44,265 bases of DNA from CAYRVF01 sp964427535 (GTDB taxonomy: Bacteria; Chloroflexota; Ktedonobacteria; Ktedonobacterales; JADMIN01): contig CAYRVF010000024.1 of the NCBI GenBank assembly GCA_964427535.1, positions 1-44,265 on the forward strand, read 5' to 3'. Below are positions 22,405 through 30,986 of the stretch, piece by piece. A program made the translations under genes and the position numbers. The first letter of the stretch is position 1. Each line of letters begins with the position of its first letter. The notes under the pieces are model-generated. The model was not told where the DNA came from. It searched no databases and was given only the letters and a program-made list of their open reading frames with translations.

Positions 22405-23622
22405 CTACCGGGCATGCGGACCGGCGGCGACGGGTTGCTGGGCGGCGTCCTGCGCTCTGCCCTTGTAAGCCAGCGTCTGGGCATAGGCCGAGGCCAGCCC
22501 GTCGAGCATCTGGCGCCGCGAGAAGCGCGCGAGGAAATGCGCGTGCGCCCCCTGTCCAAGCGCGGAGCGGCGGGCGGGCTCAGCAGCCAGCCAGTCAAGT
22601 GCGGAGGCGAGCATGCGCCAGTCGCCCGGCTCGACGATCAGCCCGCCGGTGTTCTCCGGCACGATCTCGGGGATACCGCCGATGCGCGTGCCGACGATGG
22701 CGCACCCCAGCGCCGAGGCATGAATCACCGCCGTCGGCAGCGGATCAGGCTCTTTGGGTACATGCACGAAGATGTCGAAGCTGCGCATCAGCGACCAGAC
22801 ATCCTCGCGCCAGCCGGTGAAGGTGATCGAATCGGCCACGCCGGAGGCGGCCACCTGCTGGCGCAGCCGCGCCTCATATGCCGCCTGCTCCTGGTTGGCG
22901 CCATAGGCCGCGCCGACGATCAGCAGGTGCGCGCGGGGATGGCGGGTCTTGAGCGCGCGGAAGGCCTCGACAAGCACGTCCTGACCTTTCCAGGGCGTCA
23001 TCGCCGCCGCCGTGCCGATCACCAGCGCATCGCGCGGAACACCGAACTCAGCCGTGAGGTCCGCCGGTTGGACGCCCGCATACACATCCATGTCCCAGCC
23101 GTTGTAGACCGTCTGCACCCGCGAGCGAAACTGCGGCGCGGCCTCCACAATCACGTTGGTGACGGCGTTCGAGGGCGTCAGGAACCAGTCGCCCAGATAG
23201 CCCAGCAGCTTCGCCTTGCGCGGCGAGAGGAAGGGGATGCCGCCGATGTCATGCACGTGCGTCACTGTCGCGACCCCACCGGCGAAGCGCGCGCCCAGCC
23301 CGGCATGGTACGAGACACGCGGCGAGTTCGCGTGAACGATCACCGGCTGCCACTTGCGGATGGCGCGAGCGATTTGGCGGCTCGCCGTCAGCCACGGCTT
23401 GAGCTGCTGCGAAAACGTATGGACGGACGTCGCATCGGGAATGCTCGGGGCAATCTCATAGGGGATATCGAGATCGCGGCAGCGCTCGGTCAACCAGCCC
23501 TCGCTCGGCACGACGAGCACCGGCTGATACCCGATCTCGCGCGCGCCAGACATGAACCGAACGAGCACCTCTTCCGCCCCGCCATGCACTGATGTCGGAT
23601 CGACATAGAGGATTGTCTTCAT
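22405..23622 (-). CDS. Glycosyltransferase family 4, 405 aa
   Basis: GT-B fold retaining glycosyltransferase that probably adds a sugar from a nucleotide donor to a lipid-linked surface glycan on the cytosolic face. The N-terminal half opens with ILYVDPTSVHGGAEEVLVRF (4-23), with the acceptor-side Gly-rich loop. The C-terminal GT1 domain shows LVIGTAAAMTPWKGQDVLVEAF, HLLIVGAAYG, FTGWREDVW and GTRIGGIPEIVPE. In the usual EX7E motif the second Glu is replaced by His (DPLPTAVIHAS), a variant also seen in other GT4s. ATG 23622 was chosen over an upstream ATG because GGAAGGACGC precedes it. It is the last gene of the minus-strand polysaccharide operon. Donor and acceptor are unknown. Confidence 0.88.
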   Translation of the reverse strand: MKTILYVDPTSVHGGAEEVLVRFMSGAREIGYQPVLVVPSEGWLTERCRDLDIPYEIAPSIPDATSVHTFSQQLKPWLTASRQIARAIRKWQPVIVHANSPRVSYHAGLGARFAGGVATVTHVHDIGGIPFLSPRKAKLLGYLGDWFLTPSNAVTNVIVEAAPQFRSRVQTVYNGWDMDVYAGVQPADLTAEFGVPRDALVIGTAAAMTPWKGQDVLVEAFRALKTRHPRAHLLIVGAAYGANQEQAAYEARLRQQVAASGVADSITFTGWREDVWSLMRSFDIFVHVPKEPDPLPTAVIHASALGCAIVGTRIGGIPEIVPENTGGLIVEPGDWRMLASALDWLAAEPARRSALGQGAHAHFLARFSRRQMLDGLASAYAQTLAYKGRAQDAAQQPVAAGPHAR

Positions 23623-23690
23623 GCGTCCTTCCCTTCTCATTCGGCTCAGACCGGCTTCCGCGTCCGCTACATGTTCCGTCGAGCACCCGG

Positions 23691-26621
23691 CTAGTTGCGC
23701 GCGGGAGTGACGACTGCCTCGCGCACTGGCGTGGGGTGGCCGTCATCCGCCGCGGATACATCCACTATGAAAGCGTCGGAGCGCGGCCTCGACGGCGCGT
23801 ACTCATGAATGACGGCGGTCTCGAAGGCGGTGAGTGTCTCGGCGGAGGTGCGCTCCCACGTGAACAGTGCGAGCCGCTCCCGACCCCAGGCGACGAGGCT
23901 CTCGCGCAGTTCGGCATCGGTGAGGGCACGGTGCAGACACTCCGCGAGCTGACTCGGATCGGTGGGATCGAAGAAGAGCGCGGCTTCGCCCGCCACCTCG
24001 GGGAGTGATGTGACATTCGAGCAAACCACCGGCACCTGCGCGGCGAAGGCTTCGAGTACGGGTATGCCAAATCCTTCGAGCAGCGACGGAATGGCGACGA
24101 CCGCCGCGCGGGTATAGAGCGCGTTGCGCTCCTCCAGGCCGACGTGCCCTGTGAAGATCACGCGGTCGTCCAGTCCGAAGTGTGCCACCGTCTCGTGGAT
24201 ACGCGCGCTGTCGTCGAGGTCCGGGCGCGGCCCCTTCTGCCCGACGAGCACCAGCTTGACCTCGGCCGGGAGCCCCTGGCGCACCAGCATCGCGAATGCC
24301 TCCACCAGCGTTGGCAGATTCTTGCGCCGTTCCAGCACACCAACATGCACGATGTATCCTCCCGGCCGTACGCCGAAACGCGCACAGACATCGACGGCGA
24401 CGGCATCGTCGACCTGGAGGAGCTGATTGCCACTCGGCCCACCGAGCGGCACCACGATGATACGGTCCTGCCGAATCTTGCCGTATTCATGAATCTCACG
24501 CGCCGCATGCTGCGAGGGCACGACGACGGCGTCCGCACGGCGAATCGCGGGCATCGTGATCCGATTGAACATCAGCAGCCAGAGCTTGTTGTAGTCGGCC
24601 TGGTTGCGCAGGAACGCGGCATCGTAGAACTCGACAACACGTGCGCACGGCACCCAGAACGGGGTGATGTACTCCGGGCTGAACAGCACATCATAGTTGC
24701 CTGCGGCGAGGCGCACCGGCAGCCAGAAATGCAGCCACAGCAGATACATCATCTGGTTGATCATGCGGTACAGCCGCTTTGTGCTGGGTAGTCGCTTCGG
24801 CCCGCGCAGCAGCACAACCTGATGCGGCAGGTCGGGCACGGCAAATTGCTTGAGGATTTCGTCCAGGTACGTGCGCACGCCCGTGCGCGCCGTTTGCAGC
24901 GCCTGGACATCCATCGCGACCTTCAGTGGCCGACGCGCCTGCCAGCGGAGTGCGCCCGCGGCATCATTCCCGGCAAAGACGACGCGGTTCTCGCGCAGCC
25001 GTGTCGTCGCCGCTCCCGCGAGCCACCACAGCACGAACATGGCGAAGAGATTCAGCGTGACCTCCGCGAAGACGCCATCGACCGCGATGATCGTCCAGCT
25101 CAGCGCGACGCCGAGAAAGACCGCGCGTTCCAGCAACGGTTGGCGCGTGCGAGCCAGCAGCCAGCAATTCCAGACGGCGCCGGCGAACAGCCCCATATAG
25201 ATCAGAAAGCCGAGAACACCCAGGTCCACCCCAACTGTCAGATACGATGTCTCGCCGCCGATGTGGGTGTTGAAGCGGTCTCCCACGGCTCCAGCGGCGC
25301 CGATGCCATAGCCCATCGGACGCCGGAGCATGAGTGTGCCCAGGTACTTCAGCGACTGCAGGTGGCCGGCGGTCGAGGCATTGTCGGAGCCCGCGCTCGC
25401 CTGGAAGAGCACCCCCGCCGCGTTTCCCTTCGCGCCCTTGCCACAGCCGCCAGACTTGTTCAGGGGAGGCGAATCGGGCAGGCCCACACCGCATGGCAAC
25501 TGCTCCGGCGAGAGTTGCGCCAGACGAGCGAGCCCCTCATTCGCCATCGCGATACGCACGTGGTCGTTATTTGTCGAGATACCGTACGAGACGGCCGCCA
25601 CGAGGAGCACACCACCGAGCATCAGTCCGCATGCGGTCAAACCGACGACGGGCCAGAAGCGCCGCCATCCTCCCACGAGAACCAGCGCTAGAAGTGCCAG
25701 CGGGAACAGAATCAAGCTCTCGCGGCCAAAGGCAAGCATGAGCGCCGCGCTGCCCAACAACACCAGTAACCCCAGGCCCACAGACGCCCGGCGGCTCAGC
25801 GCGCCGTGGGCGAGACCCGCGACAGCCACCACAACGGGCAACGTGATGAGCAGTAGCACGGAGACGTCGAGCGGGTCGAGCGCGAGTGAGCCCGTGCGCG
25901 GAAACCAACCGGACGTGTAGTAGGTGTATGGCACGTTATGCGGAAGCGGCGACCCCTGCTTCAAGAAGTTGTGCAGGTAGGCGCTATAATTCACCGCGTT
26001 ATAGAGCGCGTGTCCCCAGATCGCGCGCTCGCCAATCGCGACGACAGAGAAGAGCAGCGCATCGAACCCAAACGCCGCGAGCAGCCCCTTTACCTCGCGA
26101 CGCGAGAATGGAGCCATTCGCCCGACAGCATAGGCGCCCAGCGGCACCACCAGATCGCGAAAGCCATATACTCGCCCGCCCAAGCCGATGACTGGGCTGG
26201 GAAGCACTACGCTTAGCGCGCAGACGACGACAAAGACCACGATCAGGCTGTCGAGCAGCCCCAATCGCCAGCGGCGCGTGCGCAACCACTCCAGCGCGAC
26301 CGGCGCGAATGCCCGCACGAGCGCCAGCGCGAGGAGCGCTTCCTTCCAGGGTTGAGCGACCTTCACAACGGTCGCGCTGCCACTCGCTGCGTAGAGGGTC
26401 GCCATCAGGAAGTTGTGCAGCGGCAGGCCGACGATGAAGATGAAGAGCGCCCACTGTGGCCGCGCGAGCACCAGCGCCACCGCCAGCGCGAAAAGGACAC
26501 CCGCGGCCAGCACCGCGCCATGTGGCACGACGAACGCGGCGGCTACGGCGATCACCGCTACAGCCCCGGCAATCCAAGGAAGCCTGGACGAGCGCGTCGT
26601 ACCGCTGAAATCGCCTGTCAT
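23691..26621 (-). CDS. Fusion of O-antigen ligase/polymerase-like membrane protein with GT4 glycosyltransferase, 976 aa
   Basis: Residues 1-540 have about a dozen hydrophobic helices and Wzy/WaaL-type features: a large external loop (about 345-425, with Cys377/Cys393 that could pair), then RPMGYGIGAAG (434-444) and HIGGETSYLTVGVDLGVLGF (453-472), close to the usual ESSYL-type motif. From about 564 (RRPLKVAMDVQALQTARTGV) a full GT4 domain follows, with HVGVLERRKNLPTLVEAF, FTGHVGLEERNALY, SLLEGFGIPVLEAFAAQVPVVCSN (EX7E intact) and LPEVAGEAALFFDP. The reading frame runs through without a stop. The start overlaps the flippase stop by four bases. One protein could thus join repeat-unit transfer and sugar addition. 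Orientation predicts the GT domain in the cytosol. Confidence 0.88.
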   Translation of the reverse strand: MTGDFSGTTRSSRLPWIAGAVAVIAVAAAFVVPHGAVLAAGVLFALAVALVLARPQWALFIFIVGLPLHNFLMATLYAASGSATVVKVAQPWKEALLALALVRAFAPVALEWLRTRRWRLGLLDSLIVVFVVVCALSVVLPSPVIGLGGRVYGFRDLVVPLGAYAVGRMAPFSRREVKGLLAAFGFDALLFSVVAIGERAIWGHALYNAVNYSAYLHNFLKQGSPLPHNVPYTYYTSGWFPRTGSLALDPLDVSVLLLITLPVVVAVAGLAHGALSRRASVGLGLLVLLGSAALMLAFGRESLILFPLALLALVLVGGWRRFWPVVGLTACGLMLGGVLLVAAVSYGISTNNDHVRIAMANEGLARLAQLSPEQLPCGVGLPDSPPLNKSGGCGKGAKGNAAGVLFQASAGSDNASTAGHLQSLKYLGTLMLRRPMGYGIGAAGAVGDRFNTHIGGETSYLTVGVDLGVLGFLIYMGLFAGAVWNCWLLARTRQPLLERAVFLGVALSWTIIAVDGVFAEVTLNLFAMFVLWWLAGAATTRLRENRVVFAGNDAAGALRWQARRPLKVAMDVQALQTARTGVRTYLDEILKQFAVPDLPHQVVLLRGPKRLPSTKRLYRMINQMMYLLWLHFWLPVRLAAGNYDVLFSPEYITPFWVPCARVVEFYDAAFLRNQADYNKLWLLMFNRITMPAIRRADAVVVPSQHAAREIHEYGKIRQDRIIVVPLGGPSGNQLLQVDDAVAVDVCARFGVRPGGYIVHVGVLERRKNLPTLVEAFAMLVRQGLPAEVKLVLVGQKGPRPDLDDSARIHETVAHFGLDDRVIFTGHVGLEERNALYTRAAVVAIPSLLEGFGIPVLEAFAAQVPVVCSNVTSLPEVAGEAALFFDPTDPSQLAECLHRALTDAELRESLVAWGRERLALFTWERTSAETLTAFETAVIHEYAPSRPRSDAFIVDVSAADDGHPTPVREAVVTPARN

Positions 26622-28306
26622 GACTGGTCTCCCCTCTGCGTTGGCGCTCGCAACGATTCCGGCATCGGCTGAATGCCAGGCTCGCTCCCGCTTCCGGCAG
26701 GCGAATGCGCAACCGGTCTGGCTACTGACTGCTGTACCCCGAGCTCCCGCCGCTCGATCTGTGGAACGCCGGACATGGTGCGCAGCGCGGGCATCGAACC
26801 AGAGTGCGCGCCAGCGTCATCCGCCGCCGGCATCCTGACCCCGTACGGCTCCGCTCCCACGACCGATGGTGCGACGGGTGACGAGCGCGGGCGGAACGTC
26901 TCGACCAGGAACCGTGGGCGCGCGACTCCAAAGAGCGCCAGCAGCGCCATGTAGAGCACGAGCGCGCCCGCCCCAGCCGGATACGGTGGGACGCCGGGAA
27001 TCAGGAGGACGACAAACGCCGCGGATGCCGCAACCACCGCCAGCAGCGGGCGCCCAAAGGGCGAGAGCCGGGCGGTGAGCGCGACGACAGCCACGTTGTA
27101 GACGATGACGAACCCCTCCGTCGCGGCGGTCGTCCACGCGGCGGCGACGTAGCCCCCACGCGGGATGAAGTAGAGGTTCAGCCCGATATTCAGCGCCGAC
27201 GCCAGCAGCGCGAGCAGCAGGCTCCAGCGCTGCCGGTGCGTAATCACCATGACATAGCTGCTGACCGACGCAGGCAATATGGCGATCGCCGCGACCATCA
27301 GCCCCGGGACCGCGAGCTCCGCGGCCGAGAACTGCCCGCCGACGATCAGGCGGATCAGCGGCTGCCGCAGCACGACCACCGCCAGCCCTGCGGGCAGCGA
27401 GAACGCGAGCGAGAGCGGCACCAGACGGGCGTAGAGCGTCTTGAAGCGGGTCGGGCTGGCATCGTAGGCGCGGGCGAGCATCGGGAAGAGCACCAGCATG
27501 ACCGTCGCCCACACCGTCGAGAAGACGTCGAAGAACTTATACGCGACGCCGTAGAGCGCGACCTGGCTCGAATTCGTCAGCTTCTCCAGCAAGACGGTGT
27601 CGATGCGCACGTAGATCAGCACGAAGACGGTCGCGACAGCCAGCGGAAACGACTCGCGCACCAGATACCACGCGGTACGCGCGTCCCAACCGAAACCCGT
27701 CTGGACCTGCCGGCGCGCCCGCAGGTAACAGATGCCGATATCCACGATCCCGGCGAGCAGGTACGCCCCGAGAAACGCCTCGACGCCCAAACGGAGGTAC
27801 GCGGCAACCACGGTCGCGGCGAGCGTCACGAAGGCTGAGACGAGACTCGCGTTCGCCACCGCGCCGTTCTGCCGGAACGCCTGCAGGACATCGCCGAACA
27901 GTCCGTTTGAGCTGAAGGTGACGAGCAAGATGTAGGGCGAGAACAGCGCGATATCGATCACCGTCGCGCGGGGGAGCTGAACTAGCACGGCGCCGTCGAT
28001 GGAGAGCGCGATGGCAAACAGCGCCAGCACCACCTTGAGCGACGACGTGACGCGCACGACCTGTCCATGCGCTCCCGGACTCGGCTCGTCGCGTGCGATC
28101 TCGCGGATCAGGATGTTGTCGAGCCCAAATGCCGCGACCGCGCTGAAGAGCAAGACCCACGCGAAGACCAGCGTGAAGGTGCCGAACCGCTCCAGACCAA
28201 GCGCGCGCGAGCAAATGCCAAACGCCAGAACGCCGGCGAGAATCTTTGTGACGCGGCCCCCTAATTGAAAGATCGCCCCGGCGGCCGCGCGCCCTCCCTC
28301 CGGCAT
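26618..28306 (-). CDS. Polysaccharide flippase, Wzx/MATE-like (MVF family), 562 aa
   Basis: Integral membrane transporter that moves lipid-linked oligosaccharides across the cytoplasmic membrane. Residues 10-470 contain about 12-14 hydrophobic helices with the family's N-terminal pattern (GGRVTKILAGVLAFGICSRA, LGLERFGTFTLVFAW, FGLDNILIREIARDEP). FPMLARAYDASPTRFKTLYAR and PRGGYVAAAWTTAATEG mark the second half. The last 90 residues form a Pro/Ser/Arg-rich hydrophilic tail, unusual for the family and probably cytosolic. The stop overlaps the polymerase/GT fusion start by four bases, so the two are translationally coupled. A good promoter lies about 110 bases upstream. Confidence 0.92.
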   Translation of the reverse strand: MPEGGRAAAGAIFQLGGRVTKILAGVLAFGICSRALGLERFGTFTLVFAWVLLFSAVAAFGLDNILIREIARDEPSPGAHGQVVRVTSSLKVVLALFAIALSIDGAVLVQLPRATVIDIALFSPYILLVTFSSNGLFGDVLQAFRQNGAVANASLVSAFVTLAATVVAAYLRLGVEAFLGAYLLAGIVDIGICYLRARRQVQTGFGWDARTAWYLVRESFPLAVATVFVLIYVRIDTVLLEKLTNSSQVALYGVAYKFFDVFSTVWATVMLVLFPMLARAYDASPTRFKTLYARLVPLSLAFSLPAGLAVVVLRQPLIRLIVGGQFSAAELAVPGLMVAAIAILPASVSSYVMVITHRQRWSLLLALLASALNIGLNLYFIPRGGYVAAAWTTAATEGFVIVYNVAVVALTARLSPFGRPLLAVVAASAAFVVLLIPGVPPYPAGAGALVLYMALLALFGVARPRFLVETFRPRSSPVAPSVVGAEPYGVRMPAADDAGAHSGSMPALRTMSGVPQIERRELGVQQSVARPVAHSPAGSGSEPGIQPMPESLRAPTQRGDQS

Positions 28307-28482
28307 AATTCAAGGCCCCTTCAATTTCCACGGAGCTCCGTCAGCACGAAGATCCATCCACCACATGCGTGTTCAGAGTGGCATCGACAAGCGCACGGTG
28401 CCCACGACCCCCGCCGCATGATAGCGCATCCGCTACGGCTGTGTCACCGCACTGCCCCATACAGGCCGGGTGCCGCGCTCGC
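28307..28482. other. Intergenic region with the flippase promoter
   Basis: Short spacer between two minus-strand genes; contains the promoter described next and no gene. Confidence 0.5.
28418..28447 (-). promoter_or_regulatory. Promoter for the flippase-polymerase-GT operon
   Basis: On the minus strand GTGACA (28447-28442), 18-base spacer, TATCAT (28423-28418); each box has five of six consensus bases. Transcription would start near 28411, about 105 bases before the flippase ATG. Confidence 0.55.
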
Positions 28483-29742
28483 TCAGCGGCGTGCGCCCGA
28501 GGCTGCGGCGCCCAACCGGCCGGAGGCCACGTACTCGTCCCACAAGATGCGGTTGAACGCGCGCACCTGTGCGTCGAGCGTGAAATGGGCGAGCGCCCGC
28601 TGCTGGCCCGCGTAGCCCATCGCCAGACGGCGCTGCGTGTCGGCGACGAGGTTGCCGAGCGCGCCCGCGAGCGACTGCACATCTTCGCGCGGTACGAGCC
28701 AGCCCGTCTCGCCCTGCACCACGAGCTCTTTGTTGCCGCCGACATCCGTCGCCACGACCGGCTTGCCCGCGAACATCGCCTGCAGGATTGTCATGCTGCA
28801 CGCCTCCGGGTCACGCGACGGCTGCACGAGTACATCCATACCCGCCATCAGGTCGGGAGTGTCCTTGCGGAAGCCGAGCAGGCGAATACGCGAGGGATCA
28901 GGCGACTCGGCGATCAGGCGCTGCACACGCTCCAGCATCTCGGTCTGGCCGGGCACTGGACCACCGGCGATGAAGCAGCGCACATTGGGATACTGCCGCA
29001 ACAGCTCGGCGGCGGCCTCGACGAAGAGGTCCGGCGCCTTGAAGCTGGAGATGCGCGCGACCATGCCAATAAGCACATCGCCTGGCTGGCAGCCCATCTC
29101 CGCGCGGATGCGCTCGCGGCCATCAGTCCGCATCCACTCCTGCGGCACGAGGCCATTGTAGAGCACCATGCCTTTGGCTTGCGCCTCCGGCGTGACGAGC
29201 AGGTGGTCCAGCGCGGCCCGGCTGACACTCACGATGCGCGAGGCGTGGGATGGCACGAAGCGGCGCATGTAGTCGCGCAACTGCGGCGGACGCTCGATCT
29301 GCTCGTGGACGTGCCACACATGCGGCCGGTGCGTGCGCTTCGCCGCCAGCCCGCCCGTCCAGACGGCGAGCGTGTTGGTGTGGATGACGTCGATCTGCTC
29401 GTCGTTGACGATCTTCGCGATCATGCGTGTCGAGGAGCGCAGCTTGCGCGCGAAATCCAGCAGGCCGGTGGGACGGAAATACTTGCGGCGGGTGACGGCG
29501 ATGGGCAGCAAGCGTACCTCGATGCCACTGGCCTCCAGCTCGCGGCTGAGTAACCCCTCATAGGGCAGGTCGTCTGCCAAGACCACCAGCGGCCGGAAGT
29601 AGGTGCGGTCGAGCCCGCGCAGCAGATTCAGCAATACCAGATCAGAACCGTATAGCTCGTTGCTCGGATGCAGGAAAAGCACCCGCACCGGTCGCGTTGG
29701 AGCCACCTGCACGCTGGCCGCGGAAGAGAGTATTTGGGACAT
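28483..29742 (-). CDS. Glycosyltransferase family 4, 419 aa
   Basis: GT-B glycosyltransferase in the polysaccharide locus. The N-terminal domain begins VRVLFLHPSNELYGSDLVLLNLL (19-41), contains DVIHTNTLAVWTG and HVWHVHEQI, and the GT1 domain shows LIGMVARISSFKAPDLFVEAA, CFIAGGPVPG, LLGFRKDTPDLMAGMDVLVQPS and VVATDVGGNKELVVQGETGWLV. In EX7E the second Glu is Gln (EACSMTILQAM), so the general-base position differs from the standard. It is separated from the flippase gene by 176 bases containing a promoter, so it may form its own unit with the acyltransferase upstream. Donor unknown. The first 15 residues are a variable tail. Confidence 0.88.
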   Translation of the reverse strand: MSQILSSAASVQVAPTRPVRVLFLHPSNELYGSDLVLLNLLRGLDRTYFRPLVVLADDLPYEGLLSRELEASGIEVRLLPIAVTRRKYFRPTGLLDFARKLRSSTRMIAKIVNDEQIDVIHTNTLAVWTGGLAAKRTHRPHVWHVHEQIERPPQLRDYMRRFVPSHASRIVSVSRAALDHLLVTPEAQAKGMVLYNGLVPQEWMRTDGRERIRAEMGCQPGDVLIGMVARISSFKAPDLFVEAAAELLRQYPNVRCFIAGGPVPGQTEMLERVQRLIAESPDPSRIRLLGFRKDTPDLMAGMDVLVQPSRDPEACSMTILQAMFAGKPVVATDVGGNKELVVQGETGWLVPREDVQSLAGALGNLVADTQRRLAMGYAGQQRALAHFTLDAQVRAFNRILWDEYVASGRLGAAASGARR

Positions 29743-29833
29743 AGCGGGCGTTCACATCTCCTACTCGCGAACCACCTGCCCCTCTAGGCCAGCGGTGCGA
29801 GGTATCTTGTCGTCGATCTCGCGGGACGTCGCT

Positions 29834-30709
29834 CTAGCCGCGCTCGCTAAATGGTTGCGGCGCGCCACCGGCCTGCGGCGCTCCCTGGTATGACGGCGGC
29901 GCGTACGCTGGCTGTGAGTGGTTCTGCTGAGGCGCGAAGTACGCTGGCGGCCCATCGTAGCGCGGCTGCGAGACGGACGCTACCTCGGCGGCGGTGGGTG
30001 GCTGCTGGGGAAGGCGCGATTTGATGATGCGCGCGGGCGACCCCGCGACGATGGAATACGGCGGCACGTCCTTCGTGACGACGCTGCCCGCCGCGACGAT
30101 CGAGCCGCGCCCAATCGTCACGCCCGCCAGCACGATCGAGTTGGAGGCGACCCAGCAATCATCCTCGATGATGATCGGCTCGCGAGTGACGCCCTGCTCT
30201 TTCATCGTGCGGGTGACGTCGGCGAAATTGTGGTTCTCGGCATAGAGGCTCACGCGCGGCGACATCATCACGTTGTCACCGATGCGGATGCCGCCCGAGC
30301 AGCCGATGTAGCAATACGCGCCGATGTTCGAGTTGTTGCCGACGATAAGCCCTTCGCCCAGATCGCCGCCATAGTAGCCCGACGGCCGGATGCTGGCGAA
30401 GCGGCCCACCGTCACACGGTCGCCAAACGTGATGCCGTGGCGTGAGAGGCCCTGGATCTCGCAGTACTCCTCGGCGATGAAGTTGCGCCCGATGGAGATG
30501 TAGCGCTTGTTGCGAATCGTCACGTGTTTGTCGATCATCGTGATGCCGCGCGCCCGCTTGAAGCCGATGCGCCTGCGGTAGCCGCGCAGTGCCTTGGCGA
30601 GACTCCAGAACAGCATATGCAGCAGCGCCCCCGACGACATCGCGGGATCGAGCGACCACGTGCGGTCACGTTTCAGGCGACGCACGAGAAAAGTGACGAT
30701 GCGCTTCAC
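29834..30709 (-). CDS. Left-handed beta-helix acyltransferase (hexapeptide repeat), 291 aa
   Basis: Likely O- or N-acetyltransferase decorating the surface glycan. A basic N-terminus with a hydrophobic stretch (about 28-45, ALLHMLFWSLAKALRG) could bind the membrane. Hexapeptide repeats run from about 60 to 220 (examples IRNKRYISIGRNFI, IVGNNSNIGAYCYIG, VASNSIVLAGVTIGRG). The catalytic His is in YAENHNFAD, and SVVTKDVPPYSIVAGSPARIIKS is the standard end of such enzymes. A Pro/Gln/Tyr/Ala-rich tail of about 55 residues follows. The GTG at 30709 is chosen because GGGGGAGG lies eight bases before it; the longer upstream frame crosses a promoter. The promoter carries the 15-bp motif shared with the DUF1972 gene. 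Confidence 0.88.
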   Translation of the reverse strand: MKRIVTFLVRRLKRDRTWSLDPAMSSGALLHMLFWSLAKALRGYRRRIGFKRARGITMIDKHVTIRNKRYISIGRNFIAEEYCEIQGLSRHGITFGDRVTVGRFASIRPSGYYGGDLGEGLIVGNNSNIGAYCYIGCSGGIRIGDNVMMSPRVSLYAENHNFADVTRTMKEQGVTREPIIIEDDCWVASNSIVLAGVTIGRGSIVAAGSVVTKDVPPYSIVAGSPARIIKSRLPQQPPTAAEVASVSQPRYDGPPAYFAPQQNHSQPAYAPPSYQGAPQAGGAPQPFSERG

Positions 30710-30817
30710 CAAACCGCCTCCCCCATCCCTGAGCCGTGTCTGTTCCGCTCTGTGCTCGCACGAGTACCGTGCTGCTCGCGCGCATGCAGCGGCCACGTGG
30801 CGAGTGAGCCGACTGTC

Positions 30818-30847
30818 ATTATTGAGTACAACGCGCGTCGCGGGCAA
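30818..30847 (-). promoter_or_regulatory. Promoter for the acyltransferase gene
   Basis: On the minus strand TTGCCC (30847-30842), 18-base spacer, AATAAT (30823-30818). The start point would be near 30811, about 100 bases before the GTG. Confidence 0.5.
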
Positions 30848-30855
30848 GAGGAACC

Positions 30856-30870
30856 GGCCATATGGGGGGA
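30856..30870. promoter_or_regulatory. Shared 15-bp motif GGCCATATGGGGGGA, copy 1
   Basis: Contains the perfect palindrome CCATATGG. It ends eight bases upstream of the -35 box of the acyltransferase promoter, and the palindrome centre is 38.5 bases from the first base of the -10 box. Copy 2 is at 36834-36848. A binding site for a regulator is plausible. Confidence 0.5.
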
Positions 30871-30922
30871 TACAGAGCGCCCGACACGTCTCACCCGTCC
30901 TGTGTCTGGTTTCGATTGGAGA

Positions 30923-30971
30923 CACGTCCTATGACCGCGCCGACGCAACGGTCACGCAGTCATAGGACGTG
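30923..30971 (-). terminator. 13-bp perfect inverted repeat after the GT-C-like gene
   Basis: CACGTCCTATGAC (30923-30935) and GTCATAGGACGTG (30959-30971), separated by 23 bases, 16 bases past the stop codon. No T run follows on the minus strand, so it may be a factor-dependent stop, an mRNA end stabiliser or a protein-binding site. Confidence 0.4.
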
Positions 30972-30986
30972 GTAGACAAGTAGACC

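Larger units (their letters stand above)
30710..30986. other. Intergenic region with promoter, motif and inverted repeat
   Basis: No gene. Going from high to low coordinates it holds the 13-bp inverted repeat ending the GT-C-like gene, the shared 15-bp motif, and the acyltransferase promoter. Confidence 0.6.

Noticed and set aside
25982..25988. TATAAT within the polymerase/GT fusion gene, plus strand
   Set aside because: Lies inside a coding region facing the wrong way, with no downstream gene in that direction.
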